In this document: positions 7,663 through 15,731 of the stretch, in pieces | How positions within the stretch are numbered: position 1 is the stretch's first letter | Layout: each line of letters begins with the position of its first letter | DNA from: an uncultured Spartobacteria bacterium | GTDB taxonomy: Bacteria; Verrucomicrobiota; Verrucomicrobiia; Chthoniobacterales; Chthoniobacteraceae | Reading direction: 5' to 3' | NCBI GenBank assembly: GCA_903933715.1 | Contig: CAIZLD010000022.1 | Span: 1-64,000 of the forward strand | DNA: 64,000 nucleotides | The notes under the pieces: model-generated | What the model was told of the DNA's origin: nothing | Databases searched by the model: none | Seen by the model: only the letters and a program-made list of their open reading frames with translations | Made by a program: the position numbers and the translations under genes

Positions 7663-8966
7663 CTCTCGCTGAAACTCTCCTCCTCAAACAACCGTGGTTA
7701 ATTTCGCCCGACTCCCTTCGGGCCATGACTGCCGCCGCTCAGGCGTTCTTTGCCAACCCGCAGGAACTTCCCGCGCCCGCACAATCTACTGCCCTCTCTA
7801 TTGAAGATGGCGTGGGCGTAGTTGCAATCGGTGGGCCGATGATTCGGAAGGCCGACATCCTCTCGCAGATCCTATTCAACGCGGTCGATACCGAGGAAAT
7901 CACCGCCGCTGTGCGCGAAGCCGCGTCCCGACCCGACATTGAAGCCGTTTTCCTGGACATTGATTCCCCCGGCGGCACCGTCACCGGCACACCGGAATTG
8001 GCGCAGGCCGTGGCCGATGCGGGCAAGCAAAAGCCGGTCTATGCATTTTCCTCCGGGCTCATGTGCTCGGCAGCGTATTGGGTGGCGAGCCAGGCACAGG
8101 CGGTTTACGTCACACCGAGCGCACGGGTCGGTTCCATCGGCGTCATCCAGCCGATTTTCGATGAATCCGAGGCGTTCAAGAATGCCGGGATCAAGGTGGA
8201 AGTGTTCGCTGCTGGGAAATTCAAGAGCATCGGCGTGCCCGGCGTGCCGCTCACCGATTCGCAGAGGGAGTGCATCCAGAGCAACATCGCGGAGACGGCA
8301 GCGGAATTCCATACCGCCGTCTTGTCCCGTGGCCGGAAGATTCCTGCGGAAGCAATGGAAGGCCAGGATTTCTCCGGCAAACAGGCGCAACGGATGAACC
8401 TCGCGGGCCTGGTGCGTGACCGGGCGGACGCCATCCAGCGACTCCGTTCCTATCATGTCTCGTTCAAAGCGCAGGCGCGGCGGGTTGACACCGATCCCCT
8501 TGCAATGAAACCCATCGAGGACCAATTGCAGGAAGCCCTGGCGCGCATCCAGACGCTTGAAACCGACGCGCAAGCCAGCGCCAACCTTCTCTCAGAGGCG
8601 TCGGCAAACGCCGCGTCTCTGGAAAGACAGATGGCGCTCTGGGGCGAGGAACGCACCTGCCTCACTGCCGATCTCGCCACCGCCCGGCAGTCCATCGAAT
8701 CGCTCACGATCCGCAACAAGGAACTGGAGGCGAAGGAGCAGGACCTCGAAGCACGTGTGGCGCTCCGTTCCGCGCAGGTCGTTTCCTTCACCGGCACGCA
8801 GGTTCCCGCCAAGATTTCCCCGGCTGGGGACACCGAGTTGGCGAACGTCGCCAGCGCCACCGCCGAGGAGCGCATCGCCCATTACAACAACCTAGTCAAA
8901 GCCAAGCAGCCCAAGGCGGCGGCTGAGTTCTACCAGAAGCACATCCAACCCCTCTTCAACCACTAA
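7659..8966 (+). CDS. S49 family head maturation protease with C-terminal scaffold domain
   Basis: This 435 aa protein is comparable to lambda gpC. Residues 50-260 are a ClpP/SppA-like fold: IDSPGG (102-106 region), nucleophile Ser137 in MCSAAYW, and Lys near 187-189 in AAGKFKSIG. Residues 283-435 are helical and rich in Gln, Glu and Ala, matching a scaffold. The protease cleaves the scaffold and itself during prohead maturation. The GTG start gives GTGA overlap with the portal stop and is preceded by the shared motif. The gene is directly before the major capsid gene. Confidence 0.9.
   Translation: MTLAETLLLKQPWLISPDSLRAMTAAAQAFFANPQELPAPAQSTALSIEDGVGVVAIGGPMIRKADILSQILFNAVDTEEITAAVREAASRPDIEAVFLDIDSPGGTVTGTPELAQAVADAGKQKPVYAFSSGLMCSAAYWVASQAQAVYVTPSARVGSIGVIQPIFDESEAFKNAGIKVEVFAAGKFKSIGVPGVPLTDSQRECIQSNIAETAAEFHTAVLSRGRKIPAEAMEGQDFSGKQAQRMNLAGLVRDRADAIQRLRSYHVSFKAQARRVDTDPLAMKPIEDQLQEALARIQTLETDAQASANLLSEASANAASLERQMALWGEERTCLTADLATARQSIESLTIRNKELEAKEQDLEARVALRSAQVVSFTGTQVPAKISPAGDTELANVASATAEERIAHYNNLVKAKQPKAAAEFYQKHIQPLFNH
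8485..8491 (+). promoter_or_regulatory. TTGACAC motif inside the protease gene, before the nested scaffold start
   Basis: It is located in the middle of an open reading frame where no gene junction would otherwise be suspected, 13 bases before an in-frame ATG at 8505. The linker is C-rich like the others. Confidence 0.55.
8505..8966 (+). CDS. nested in-frame capsid scaffold protein (Nu3-like)
   Basis: Translation from ATG 8505 gives 153 aa in the same frame as the protease, starting MKPIEDQLQEALARIQTLET. The first 100 residues are a continuous heptad-like helix rich in Ala, Glu, Gln and Leu; the C-terminus ends with a basic/aromatic tail (EFYQKHIQPLFNH), as in capsid scaffolds that bind coat protein. 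Lambda uses the same plan, with Nu3 nested in gene C. The separate start is inferred from the TTGACAC motif 13 bases upstream. No Shine-Dalgarno is visible. Confidence 0.6.
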   Translation: MKPIEDQLQEALARIQTLETDAQASANLLSEASANAASLERQMALWGEERTCLTADLATARQSIESLTIRNKELEAKEQDLEARVALRSAQVVSFTGTQVPAKISPAGDTELANVASATAEERIAHYNNLVKAKQPKAAAEFYQKHIQPLFNH

Positions 8967-8970
8967 GGAG
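8965..8970 (+). promoter_or_regulatory. strong ribosome binding site of the capsid gene
   Basis: AAGGAG lies eight bases before GTG 8979. This is a canonical Shine-Dalgarno for the most abundant phage protein, and the TTGACAC motif is absent here, so the two start signals seem to be alternatives. Confidence 0.75.
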
Positions 8971-8978
8971 TTTTCCCT

Positions 8979-9881
8979 GTGCCCAACGTAAACGCCACAG
9001 TAAATGCCCCGCTGATTGCCCAGCAGGCGCTCACCACGCTGCTCGCCAAATTCCCTGTCCTGACGCAGATCGCCACGGATTTCAGCGATCAGTCGGTAAA
9101 GTTCAACCAGGACATCGTCTCTCATATCGTCACGCCCACCGTTGCGCAGGACTTCGATCCCGCCACGGGTTACGTCCCGAGCGATCAAGCGCAGGTGGAC
9201 GTGAAAGTGAAAATCGACCGGCACGCCTACGCGGGCTACGCCATCACGGACGTGGAGCGTTCCAGCAGCGTGATCGACCTGAACCAGCGTTACGCCGATA
9301 AGGTGGCCTACGCGCTTGGGCGGAAGGTCAGCGACGATCTCTTCGGACTCATCGTGGCCGCGAACTTCACGAACAAAACGGAGGTGGACGCTGCCACGTT
9401 CGGGCGCGACATCATCGTGGACGTCGCCACAAAGATGAATAAGCGGTTCATCCCAGATATGGGCCGGTTCATGTTCGTCAATTCCGACTACTACAACTCG
9501 CTCCAGAAGGACGAAGCACTTTATAAAGCCTACATCGCTCCGCAGGTGGGTGACGTTGTCGTGACCGGCGTGCTGCCCAACGTGAATGGGTTCACCGTGG
9601 CGGAGTATTCCGCGCTCCCCGAAAACGGCGAGCGGCTCATGGGGTTTGCGGGCATCCGCGAGGCGCTCATTATGGCGGCGCGCGTGCCGGACGTTCCCGA
9701 ACACACGGGTGACACGTCCATCAGCATCGTGACCGACGCCCGCACCGGGCTTTCCGTCCAGGTGCGCGACCGCTACGACGGGCGACTTGGTAGGCAGGAA
9801 GTCAGCTACACGCTGATGTATGGCTTCACGGCGGCGAACAAGCCGATGCTGGAGCGGATCGTCGCCCCGGCTCCGAAGTAA
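8979..9881 (+). CDS. major capsid protein
   Basis: This 300 aa coat protein follows the protease/scaffold gene as in lambda-like and HK97-like heads. It has an N-terminal Asn/Ala-rich arm, an early helix (QQALTTLLAKFPVLTQIA), the beta-rich KVKIDRHAYAGYAITD strand pair, a helical spine region (NQRYADKVAYALGRKVSDDLF), and a C-terminal SYTLMYGF strand. These features fit HK97-fold coat proteins. The GTG start is supported by AAGGAG. An intrinsic terminator follows 30 bp after the stop. Confidence 0.88.
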   Translation: MPNVNATVNAPLIAQQALTTLLAKFPVLTQIATDFSDQSVKFNQDIVSHIVTPTVAQDFDPATGYVPSDQAQVDVKVKIDRHAYAGYAITDVERSSSVIDLNQRYADKVAYALGRKVSDDLFGLIVAANFTNKTEVDAATFGRDIIVDVATKMNKRFIPDMGRFMFVNSDYYNSLQKDEALYKAYIAPQVGDVVVTGVLPNVNGFTVAEYSALPENGERLMGFAGIREALIMAARVPDVPEHTGDTSISIVTDARTGLSVQVRDRYDGRLGRQEVSYTLMYGFTAANKPMLERIVAPAPK

Positions 9882-9911
9882 GATTTAAGGTTGGTTCGGG
9901 TGTGTGCATGG

Positions 9912-9941
9912 CCCCCGCGTCAGAAATGGCGCGGGGGTTTT
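9912..9941 (+). terminator. rho-independent terminator after the capsid gene
   Basis: A perfect eight-base G/C stem (CCCCCGCG at 9912-9919 with CGCGGGGG at 9930-9937) and a 10-base loop are followed by TTTT. Its position right after the coat gene would reduce transcription into the tail genes. Confidence 0.85.
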
Positions 9942-9955
9942 GCTTTGGGGTGAAA

Positions 9956-9962
9956 TTGACAC
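9956..9962 (+). promoter_or_regulatory. start-associated TTGACAC motif after the terminator
   Basis: It is one of the few copies in non-coding DNA, 15 bp past the terminator, with a 12-base spacer to GTG 9975. Confidence 0.58.
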
Positions 9963-9974
9963 CCCACCACCGGG

Positions 9975-10283
9975 GTGAACATCAAACGCGAAAAAGCCGC
10001 CGATCTGGTGGGGATATTGGATGAAGTCGGGGAAGCGGTGACGTGGAACGGGCGCACATTGCGGGCGCTCGTGTCCGATCCGGCCATTGGGGAAAATCTG
10101 GAGCTAGGCGGATTCACCGGCACCGGGGATTTCACTATCAAGATTCCCCGCACGGCATTCGGGATTCAGTTGCCCAAGCTGGGCGAGATCGTCGGGTTTG
10201 AAGGGAATCGGTTCCGCATCGTGCGGATTACGAACCACCCGCAGTATCCCATGATCGTGTTGGTCGTAGGCCCACTGGAGTAA
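9975..10283 (+). CDS. putative head-tail connector protein, 102 aa
   Basis: Small beta-rich protein (GTGDFTIKIPRTAFG, then GNRFRIVRITNHPQYPMIVLVVG) in the place where lambda carries gpFII and siphophages carry head-tail connectors, between coat and tail-terminator genes. The GTG start is chosen because the TTGACAC motif lies 12 bases before it; no SD is visible. Function is inferred from position and size. Confidence 0.6.
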   Translation: MNIKREKAADLVGILDEVGEAVTWNGRTLRALVSDPAIGENLELGGFTGTGDFTIKIPRTAFGIQLPKLGEIVGFEGNRFRIVRITNHPQYPMIVLVVGPLE

Positions 10284-10289
10284 CGCGCC

Positions 10290-10694
10290 ATGCTCGACCA
10301 GGCCCTTGAATCCGCCTTCGTCGCCTTCCTGGGGGCTGATCCCGCGTTTGTCGATGTCCACTTCTTCACCGGGCACGATGAAGAGGAACACCTGCTTCCT
10401 GCGGTTACAGTCTCCAGCAAATCCGAGCCGCTGGCAGGCTCAGCGGCGGTGTTCCGCGCGGATGTCACGCTCCTCATTGAAAGCGAGGCGCATGACAGTA
10501 AACCGGACGAGCACGCCGCCCTTGTGGAAAAAGTCCGCACCCGGTTTTCCAGCAAAGCCGCCGTTGTTGCCGCGATTAATGCCGGGAACCGTGTCCATCT
10601 TTACGGCTACGCCTTTGCCGGGAGCAGCCAGGACGTAGACGGGTTGCGGTTCCGCACAACGCTCACGTTCAAAGCCGGGTATGGCGTCCCGTAA
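10290..10694 (+). CDS. putative tail terminator (gpU-like), 134 aa
   Basis: The length and alpha/beta pattern (LDQALESAFVAFLG at the start, repeated strands ending RFRTTLTFKAGYGV) match tail-terminator or minor tail U-like proteins that cap the tail tube. It is preceded by a GGAG Shine-Dalgarno seven bases from the ATG, not by the shared motif. It lies 6 bp after the connector gene. Confidence 0.5.
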   Translation: MLDQALESAFVAFLGADPAFVDVHFFTGHDEEEHLLPAVTVSSKSEPLAGSAAVFRADVTLLIESEAHDSKPDEHAALVEKVRTRFSSKAAVVAAINAGNRVHLYGYAFAGSSQDVDGLRFRTTLTFKAGYGVP

Positions 10695-10697
10695 AAA

Positions 10698-10704
10698 TTG
10701 ACAC
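10698..10704 (+). promoter_or_regulatory. start-associated TTGACAC motif of the small tail gene
   Basis: It starts three bases after the previous stop. The spacer to ATG 10719 is 14 bases. A naive reading would begin the protein with the TTG of the motif itself, which I reject. Confidence 0.5.
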
Positions 10705-10718
10705 GGTGCTACAGGTGT

Positions 10719-11048
10719 ATGCCTGCCACTGATGTAAAATTTGGAATCACAAAACACGAGGGCGCGCTCATCGACTCCGTGGAAGTGGAGAAGAAGATCG
10801 AGCAAAAAGCGCTCAAGGGCTCCGACGGCAACGTTGCCCGCGTCCATGTCTACAACCCCACCAACTCCGGTTCCGTGAAGGGACACGGTGCATTGACCGT
10901 TGTGCCGGGCGTGGGCGATGCGGGCGTTTCCGGCATCACTGGCGGCGTTACCGTGATCACCAGCGTGAAGGAATCGGAGAACAACGAGGATTTCGACGGC
11001 TGGGAATACCAGTTTGAGCACTACCCGAATGCAGAGGAGGTTTCGTAA
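10719..11048 (+). CDS. small tail protein, possibly tail tube related, 109 aa
   Basis: It begins MPATDVKFGITKHEG and is predicted mostly beta (RVHVYNPTNSGSVKGHGALTVV). It sits between the tail-terminator-like gene and the chaperone genes, where the tube protein is expected, but it is shorter than usual tube proteins (about 140-250 aa). ATG 10719 is preferred to the in-frame TTG at 10698. It overlaps the next gene by one base. Confidence 0.5.
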   Translation: MPATDVKFGITKHEGALIDSVEVEKKIEQKALKGSDGNVARVHVYNPTNSGSVKGHGALTVVPGVGDAGVSGITGGVTVITSVKESENNEDFDGWEYQFEHYPNAEEVS

Positions 11049-11488
11049 TGCAGGAAGGCGACAAAATTTGTATCGTGCGGGAAACCGGCACCGACCCGGT
11101 GACCTCCGATAATACGGAGATGGTTGCCGCGCTGGTAACGCTGGGCGTTCCGTTTTACGAGGCCCAGCCGTTTCTGGAAACCCGCGAAATTGTCGATGGG
11201 CAAGAGAAGCGCACGGTGACCTGGTGCTTGGCAACCAAGACCGCTGATGGCCGATTCAAGACCCGCGAATTGATCCAGTGGTGGCGGGATGCGACCTGGC
11301 TTCAGGCCAACCCGGAGCACCCACTGGCTTACGCCAAAGCTGCCGTGGCGAATCATCAGCGGCTTGTGGCCGGTGTGAAAACCTCCGCGCCGCTCGCGCT
11401 CGTGCACAAAGGCCGGAAATTCGCACTTATTCCGTTCGATGCACCCCCGGAGCGCCGCCAGCAACTTCTTGATTCTCTCAACCCATGA
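11048..11488 (+). CDS. phage tail-region protein of unknown function, 146 aa
   Basis: A good SD (GAGGAGG) precedes the ATG. The sequence contains Trp-rich segments (LIQWWRDATWLQ) and ends overlapping the next gene by ATGA. I recognise no family. Its place before the tail chaperone suggests a minor tail or assembly role. Confidence 0.6.
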   Translation: MQEGDKICIVRETGTDPVTSDNTEMVAALVTLGVPFYEAQPFLETREIVDGQEKRTVTWCLATKTADGRFKTRELIQWWRDATWLQANPEHPLAYAKAAVANHQRLVAGVKTSAPLALVHKGRKFALIPFDAPPERRQQLLDSLNP

Positions 11489-11910
11489 ACGATCCCCGCC
11501 AATCCACCCTTTCGGAAATCTTCATTACCGGCTCCGCCAAGATCGCCGGACTGGAATGCCGTCCCTTTTCACTCGGCACACTCACGGCGGCGCGGCTGCT
11601 CGGGCTTTCCCGCGTGATCGGCGAGTGCGATGGCCCGTGCAAAGACTGGCGCATGGAACGCCAGATGGCGGCATTGCTGTTCCTTCAAAGTCAGCCACTC
11701 CCGGATGTCCAGGCACTGGTGCGATTTGCCAAAACCGACGTCAATGCAATCGATGAGCGGTTACTTGCGTTCGAGTTGAGCATCCCGCTCAACGCCTTGA
11801 CCGAGTTGGCAGCCCAAATTGAAGCCGATTCCGGTGCGGTGGCAGAAGCGCAGTTTGAGATCGAATCGAAGCCGGGCGACCGGAGCGAGGCCGACCCCCC
11901 AAACTCCTAG
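11485..11910 (+). CDS. tail assembly chaperone, short form (gpG-like)
   Basis: This 141 aa helical protein stands directly upstream of the tape measure region, where siphophages encode the G/GT chaperone pair. The body (LTAARLLGLSRVIGECDG and MERQMAALLFLQS) is of the acidic helical type. The frame ends in PPNS at a C6-A3 run. The C6A slippery heptamer is placed in the zero frame two codons before the end region, which allows a -1 shift into the downstream frame. Confidence 0.72.
   Translation: MNDPRQSTLSEIFITGSAKIAGLECRPFSLGTLTAARLLGLSRVIGECDGPCKDWRMERQMAALLFLQSQPLPDVQALVRFAKTDVNAIDERLLAFELSIPLNALTELAAQIEADSGAVAEAQFEIESKPGDRSEADPPNS
11895..11901 (+). promoter_or_regulatory. predicted -1 ribosomal frameshift site CCCCCCA
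   Basis: Zero-frame codons are GAC CCC CCA AAC TCC TAG. The heptamer C-CCC-CCA has the X-XXY-YYZ form and allows both tRNAs to re-pair after slipping one base back. The -1 frame is open from here through 12119, matching the downstream ORF, which has only a weak GTG or ATG start of its own. Confidence 0.65.
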
Positions 11911-12119
11911 AGCCGGGGTGGCTGGCCGTGATGGTCTACACCCTGGCGCGTGAAACTAAGTGGCCGCGGGATTTCATCCTGTGGCATCTGCACATCTCCG
12001 AGGTGTTCCAATACCGCCATTGCGCACTTCGCGCGGCGGGCAAATGGACCGTCACTCCTGCACCGGCACCGCAGGATCAATTTGCTCAGTTGTTTGGAAA
12101 TTGGAATCCCATTCCATGA
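11901..12119 (+). CDS. T extension of the frameshifted tail chaperone (gpGT-like)
   Basis: Reading on after a -1 slip adds about 72 residues beginning KLLEPGWLAVMVYTLARE and including FILWHLHISEVFQYRHC, a Trp/His-rich helical segment like the T domains that recruit the tape measure protein. A separate start at GTG 11928 or ATG 11931 would give only 62-63 aa and has no SD or motif. The extension ends in an ATGA overlap with the following gene. Lambda G/GT is the model. Confidence 0.62.
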   Translation, partial: KLLEPGWLAVMVYTLARETKWPRDFILWHLHISEVFQYRHCALRAAGKWTVTPAPAPQDQFAQLFGNWNPIP

Positions 12120-12778
12120 ATGTCCACATGAAATTCGACATGCGGCGGCTGCAACAGGCGATCAAGAGCTTGGAACCGAACGTCAAGAAGTCGCGCAAGG
12201 AACTCGTGGAGCAGGCAGCCAAAGGTTTCGTCAAAACGGTGGCCACAGTCACCCCTCCGGGCTCCAAAGGAGCAACAGGCAGCACGGCCAAGAAACAGGG
12301 CGAAGCGGCGATCAAAAGCGATCTGGCAAAAGTGATGAAAGCAGTTCGGGCGAGAAAGGGAGCCCAGCTTCAATCGGCGCAGGACATCTACAAGCGATTC
12401 CGGGACAAAAACACCGGGCGCATCAATCCGCGCAACCTCCAGAATCCGTATCCGGTTTCCAGTGCAGAATACAACGCTCTCAGGAAAACCTTGCTCGCCC
12501 GGGTCGGCTGGCTCGCTTCCGGCTGGAACGCCGCTGCACAGAAGCTCGGCGTCAAGCTGCCTGCCTGGATCACCCGGCACGGCACCGGGGCGGGCGTCAT
12601 CCTTGTGACCAATGATGGGCGGCGCTTCCGCATCGAGATTTCCAACGCCGTGAAATTCGTGGGGAACGTCAAAGATCTGGACCGGCGCATCCAGAAGGCG
12701 ATCACCTACCAGGCCAACGCCATGCAGCGGCAGGCGGATTTCCTTCTGAAGAAGGCGATCAAGAAGGCTGGGTTTTGA
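12116..12778 (+). CDS. basic phage tail-region protein, 220 aa
   Basis: ATG 12116 overlaps the stop of the chaperone extension. The protein is Lys/Arg-rich with helices (MRRLQQAIKSLEPNVKKSRKEL; ITYQANAMQRQADFLLKKAIKKAGF). It resembles the HK97-gp10-like tail-completion type in size and charge, but I cannot confirm that. The last codon plus stop (TTTTGA) form part of the next TTGACAC motif. Confidence 0.6.
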   Translation: MNVHMKFDMRRLQQAIKSLEPNVKKSRKELVEQAAKGFVKTVATVTPPGSKGATGSTAKKQGEAAIKSDLAKVMKAVRARKGAQLQSAQDIYKRFRDKNTGRINPRNLQNPYPVSSAEYNALRKTLLARVGWLASGWNAAAQKLGVKLPAWITRHGTGAGVILVTNDGRRFRIEISNAVKFVGNVKDLDRRIQKAITYQANAMQRQADFLLKKAIKKAGF

Positions 12779-12781
12779 CAC
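12775..12781 (+). promoter_or_regulatory. start-associated TTGACAC motif of the tape measure gene
   Basis: The TGA inside the motif is the stop codon of the preceding gene. The spacer to ATG 12794 is 12 bases and C-rich, without SD. Confidence 0.6.
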
Positions 12782-12793
12782 CGCCCCCTTGGC

Positions 12794-14365
12794 ATGTCCG
12801 CCAAGGCCACAGCCATCTTTGAAGCCGATGACAAGCAGCTCAGCAATGCGCTCTTGAACATCAACCGCAAGCTGCTCGCCTTCCAGCACACCATTGCTAA
12901 ACTCGCCGTCGGATGGGAGGCGCTCAAAAAGGGCGGCGAGATGGTGGCCCAGGGAGTGGAACATTTCACGGCGGCGCTGGAAAAAGGCGGTCAGTTGCTG
13001 GACCTTTCCAACAACATCGGTATCGCGGTAAAAGACCTGGCTGTTCTGCAACAGCAGTTCAAACTTTCCGGCAAAGCCGCCGAGGATGTGGGGCCGGTCA
13101 TGGCCAAGATGATGAAGAACATCGAAACCGGCTCGGCGGCGGGAACCATCAAGCGGCTTGGGCTGGACATGGACGATCTCCGCAAAAAGACGCCGTCCGA
13201 GCAATTTCAGGCGATTGGTGAAGCAATCAATAAACTTCCCGACCCAGCGGAACGTGCCACGGCGGCAATGGACGTTTTTGGCAAGAGCGGCGCGACCCTC
13301 CTGGCGGTATTCGCCGACAAGAGCTTTGGACAGGCGGCAGAACAGGTAGGCAATCAGGCCGAACTGTTGAACCGGGATGCCGCGCTGTTCGATGACATCA
13401 GTGACAAACTCGCAACGGCGGGTCTGAAAGTTCAGGGTTTCTTTGTCGGCGTAGCAGATCGTGTGGCCCCAGTGATTAAACCGTTGCTGGACAAGTTTGC
13501 TTTACTCGACCTTTCCTCACTGGGGCAGCAGGTAGGCGACTTTGTTGCGCTGTTTGTCCAGGCGTTCCAGGACGGGAAACTCGGTGAGGTGGTGCTGACA
13601 TCGATGGAACTCTCTTTCGCCACCGCCGCAAATTTCCTCATGGGACTTCTGACCGGCCTTGGTAGCGCACTGGCTGAGATGCTCATGCAGGGGCCAAAGA
13701 ACGCCCTGACCATGCTGCAACTGGCCACCACCGCTGATTTCTGGAAAGGACTGGGAGCATCGTTGCTGAGCATGGCCGCCAACTTCACCGCCGCGTTGCT
13801 GGATGGTGTTGCCATGTTGATCGACAAGCTGAGTGGCATTCCAGGGATCGGAAACAAGATTCATGGTGGTGCAGAGGCGATCCGTTCCAAGGCGACAGAA
13901 TTGAGGGAAGGCGCTGCCGTCCTTGGGGATTACGGAGCCGACAAGCTCACCCCGGCATTGGCAGCCATCAAAGCGCGTGCGGCCGAAGAATTGAAAGCCA
14001 TTGCTGAAGCAGCCGGGAAAGGGTTTGACCAGGGTAACTCTATCATCGACACCAGCGGCATCTCCAAGCGGCTCGACAAAGTGGTGGGCGAAGTGATGAA
14101 CCATGCCCAGCACGCCCAAGATGAAGCACTTAAAGAGTTGCCGACAAAAACACCCAACGCTCCCACGGGTGAAGATTTCATAGCCAAGCCAGCGTTCTCG
14201 CATCTCCAGAAAATCGGCGGTGGCGGCTACACCAGCGGCGGCGATCCGCTCCTGACCGAGTCGCGCCAGCAGACCCGTGAACTGCGGGAACTTAACCGGG
14301 GCGTGAAAGTGCTCATTGAAAAGCAGCCGAAAACGACTGGTGGTTTCACCCCGGTATTTACGTAA
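12794..14365 (+). CDS. tail tape measure protein
   Basis: This 523 aa protein follows the G/GT chaperone as expected. It combines an N-terminal Ala/Lys helix region, a conserved stretch typical of tape measures (GSAAGTIKRLGLDMDDLRK and FQAIGEAINKLPDPAERATAAMDVFGKSGATL), central hydrophobic segments (ANFLMGLLTGLGSALAEML) that can insert into host membranes, and a C-terminal charged region. Its length sets tail length and suggests a shorter tail than lambda, whose tape measure is 853 aa. It overlaps the next gene by one base. Confidence 0.88.
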   Translation: MSAKATAIFEADDKQLSNALLNINRKLLAFQHTIAKLAVGWEALKKGGEMVAQGVEHFTAALEKGGQLLDLSNNIGIAVKDLAVLQQQFKLSGKAAEDVGPVMAKMMKNIETGSAAGTIKRLGLDMDDLRKKTPSEQFQAIGEAINKLPDPAERATAAMDVFGKSGATLLAVFADKSFGQAAEQVGNQAELLNRDAALFDDISDKLATAGLKVQGFFVGVADRVAPVIKPLLDKFALLDLSSLGQQVGDFVALFVQAFQDGKLGEVVLTSMELSFATAANFLMGLLTGLGSALAEMLMQGPKNALTMLQLATTADFWKGLGASLLSMAANFTAALLDGVAMLIDKLSGIPGIGNKIHGGAEAIRSKATELREGAAVLGDYGADKLTPALAAIKARAAEELKAIAEAAGKGFDQGNSIIDTSGISKRLDKVVGEVMNHAQHAQDEALKELPTKTPNAPTGEDFIAKPAFSHLQKIGGGGYTSGGDPLLTESRQQTRELRELNRGVKVLIEKQPKTTGGFTPVFT

Positions 14366-15093
14366 TGGCCACACCCCTCCAGCTTCTCGGGATCAGCGGT
14401 GGTGTCGATAAAGTCGGCATTTGCAGCATCACCGTGCCGTTCCATGTCGCCACGCTTGGGGAAGCCATTTCCTACACGCCTTCCATAGATGGGGTCACCC
14501 TTCCGGTCGTGTCCCGCAGTTTCCGGCAGAGCGAGGAAGGCGGTTACGAGGTCACGCTGACCTGCGAGGGAGCCGACGAACCGAAGGAAGACCAGAAGAC
14601 GTTCGAGATCGACGCTTCCATGGCAGAGGAAGCGATCAAGACGCACCCGAATTTCGAGGCATTGAAAAAGACCTTCGGCTGGGATGAATCGCTCGGCAGC
14701 TTTTCGGAATACCTTCCGGGGGACACCTCCTCGGGCGGATTGGCAAGTGGCTCCCAGAGCGGTTCCACGCGCAAGAAAAGCAAGATGTATGGGGTGGAAT
14801 CTTGGCTCGTGGCTGGTGCCATGTATCGCGTCAGCTACGCATCCAAAACGGTTCCGTCGTCAATTTTCCAAGGGATCGGCACCGTGCAAACTCCGCCCCA
14901 GATCGGGAAATTCAACCTCCCGAACCTTGGCAAACGCAACTGGCTCAAACTCGCGCCGAAGGTGCGGATGCGCGGCAACAGCATTGAGATTACCTTGGAA
15001 TACATGCTTTCCGGGCCACTCGGGTGGTTCACAGAAGTTTACAGCGTTGCGCAGCTTGGGGAATCTAATAACGGAAACAGCGGAGGGCTTTGA
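14365..15093 (+). CDS. tail tip protein of unknown type, 242 aa
   Basis: It starts within TAATG of the tape measure stop and ends overlapping the following ATG. Mostly beta strands, with a Ser/Gly/Lys linker in the middle (SGSTRKKSK). Position right after the tape measure is that of distal tail or baseplate hub proteins. I recognise no specific domain. Confidence 0.6.
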   Translation: MATPLQLLGISGGVDKVGICSITVPFHVATLGEAISYTPSIDGVTLPVVSRSFRQSEEGGYEVTLTCEGADEPKEDQKTFEIDASMAEEAIKTHPNFEALKKTFGWDESLGSFSEYLPGDTSSGGLASGSQSGSTRKKSKMYGVESWLVAGAMYRVSYASKTVPSSIFQGIGTVQTPPQIGKFNLPNLGKRNWLKLAPKVRMRGNSIEITLEYMLSGPLGWFTEVYSVAQLGESNNGNSGGL

Positions 15094-15731
15094 GCATGTT
15101 TGAAGATGTCCATCCCGGTGATCCGATTCCCAAGCTGGCCGCGTTCTGGAATAACCTCAAGGCGGCGGTGGCCGCGCGGCGTTTGCTGCCGGGCGTGGGC
15201 GTGAGGCTCCGCGAGATGCCCTTTGGCACGATCATCAACTTCGACGCGGATGCCGCCGCGTGGGATCATCCCTGGCGGATCGCGCTGAACGGGAAGGAAG
15301 CCACTTTGCGACGCGGCTTGGTGGATGGGATTGAGCCGAAAATTGGCGACCGGCTGATGTCCGGCGACAAGAAGAATCCTGACCCGCCCAAGCTGACCAT
15401 CGCGCCCAGTCGGTTCACCAAGGACGGGCAAAGTTTGATTTGCGTGGAGATCGAGTGTGACGAGCATTGGAATATCAAGAGCGCAAAGCTCGTGCAGGTG
15501 GCACGGCTCAATGATGCCAATCCCGATAATCCAGGTGACGGAACGACGCCGTTGCTTACACCCGCGCTCTCTGGCCGCAAAACTCGCTGCCCATTGGTGC
15601 AACTCCGGCAAAAAGAGAGCGGCGATATTTTGGCATTCCAGATTGCCTATTTCAACCTACGCCATGTCGCGTTGTTTCCCTTGGGCACCACGGAGGAAAA
15701 GCGCGTGCGCCACTTCTTTTTCCCGTCCTGA
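15090..15731 (+). CDS. tail-region protein of unknown function, 213 aa
   Basis: It overlaps the previous gene by ATGA and is preceded by GGAGG. The N-terminal half (AFWNNLKAAVAARRLLPGVGVRLRE) resembles that of the next gene (NDVMAAIRRAKPLPGLRSRIRE); both share the pattern of a short helix followed by PG-x2-R and DHPWR/NHPWK. The two may be diverged duplicates. No known family recognised. Confidence 0.6.
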   Translation: MSMFEDVHPGDPIPKLAAFWNNLKAAVAARRLLPGVGVRLREMPFGTIINFDADAAAWDHPWRIALNGKEATLRRGLVDGIEPKIGDRLMSGDKKNPDPPKLTIAPSRFTKDGQSLICVEIECDEHWNIKSAKLVQVARLNDANPDNPGDGTTPLLTPALSGRKTRCPLVQLRQKESGDILAFQIAYFNLRHVALFPLGTTEEKRVRHFFFPS

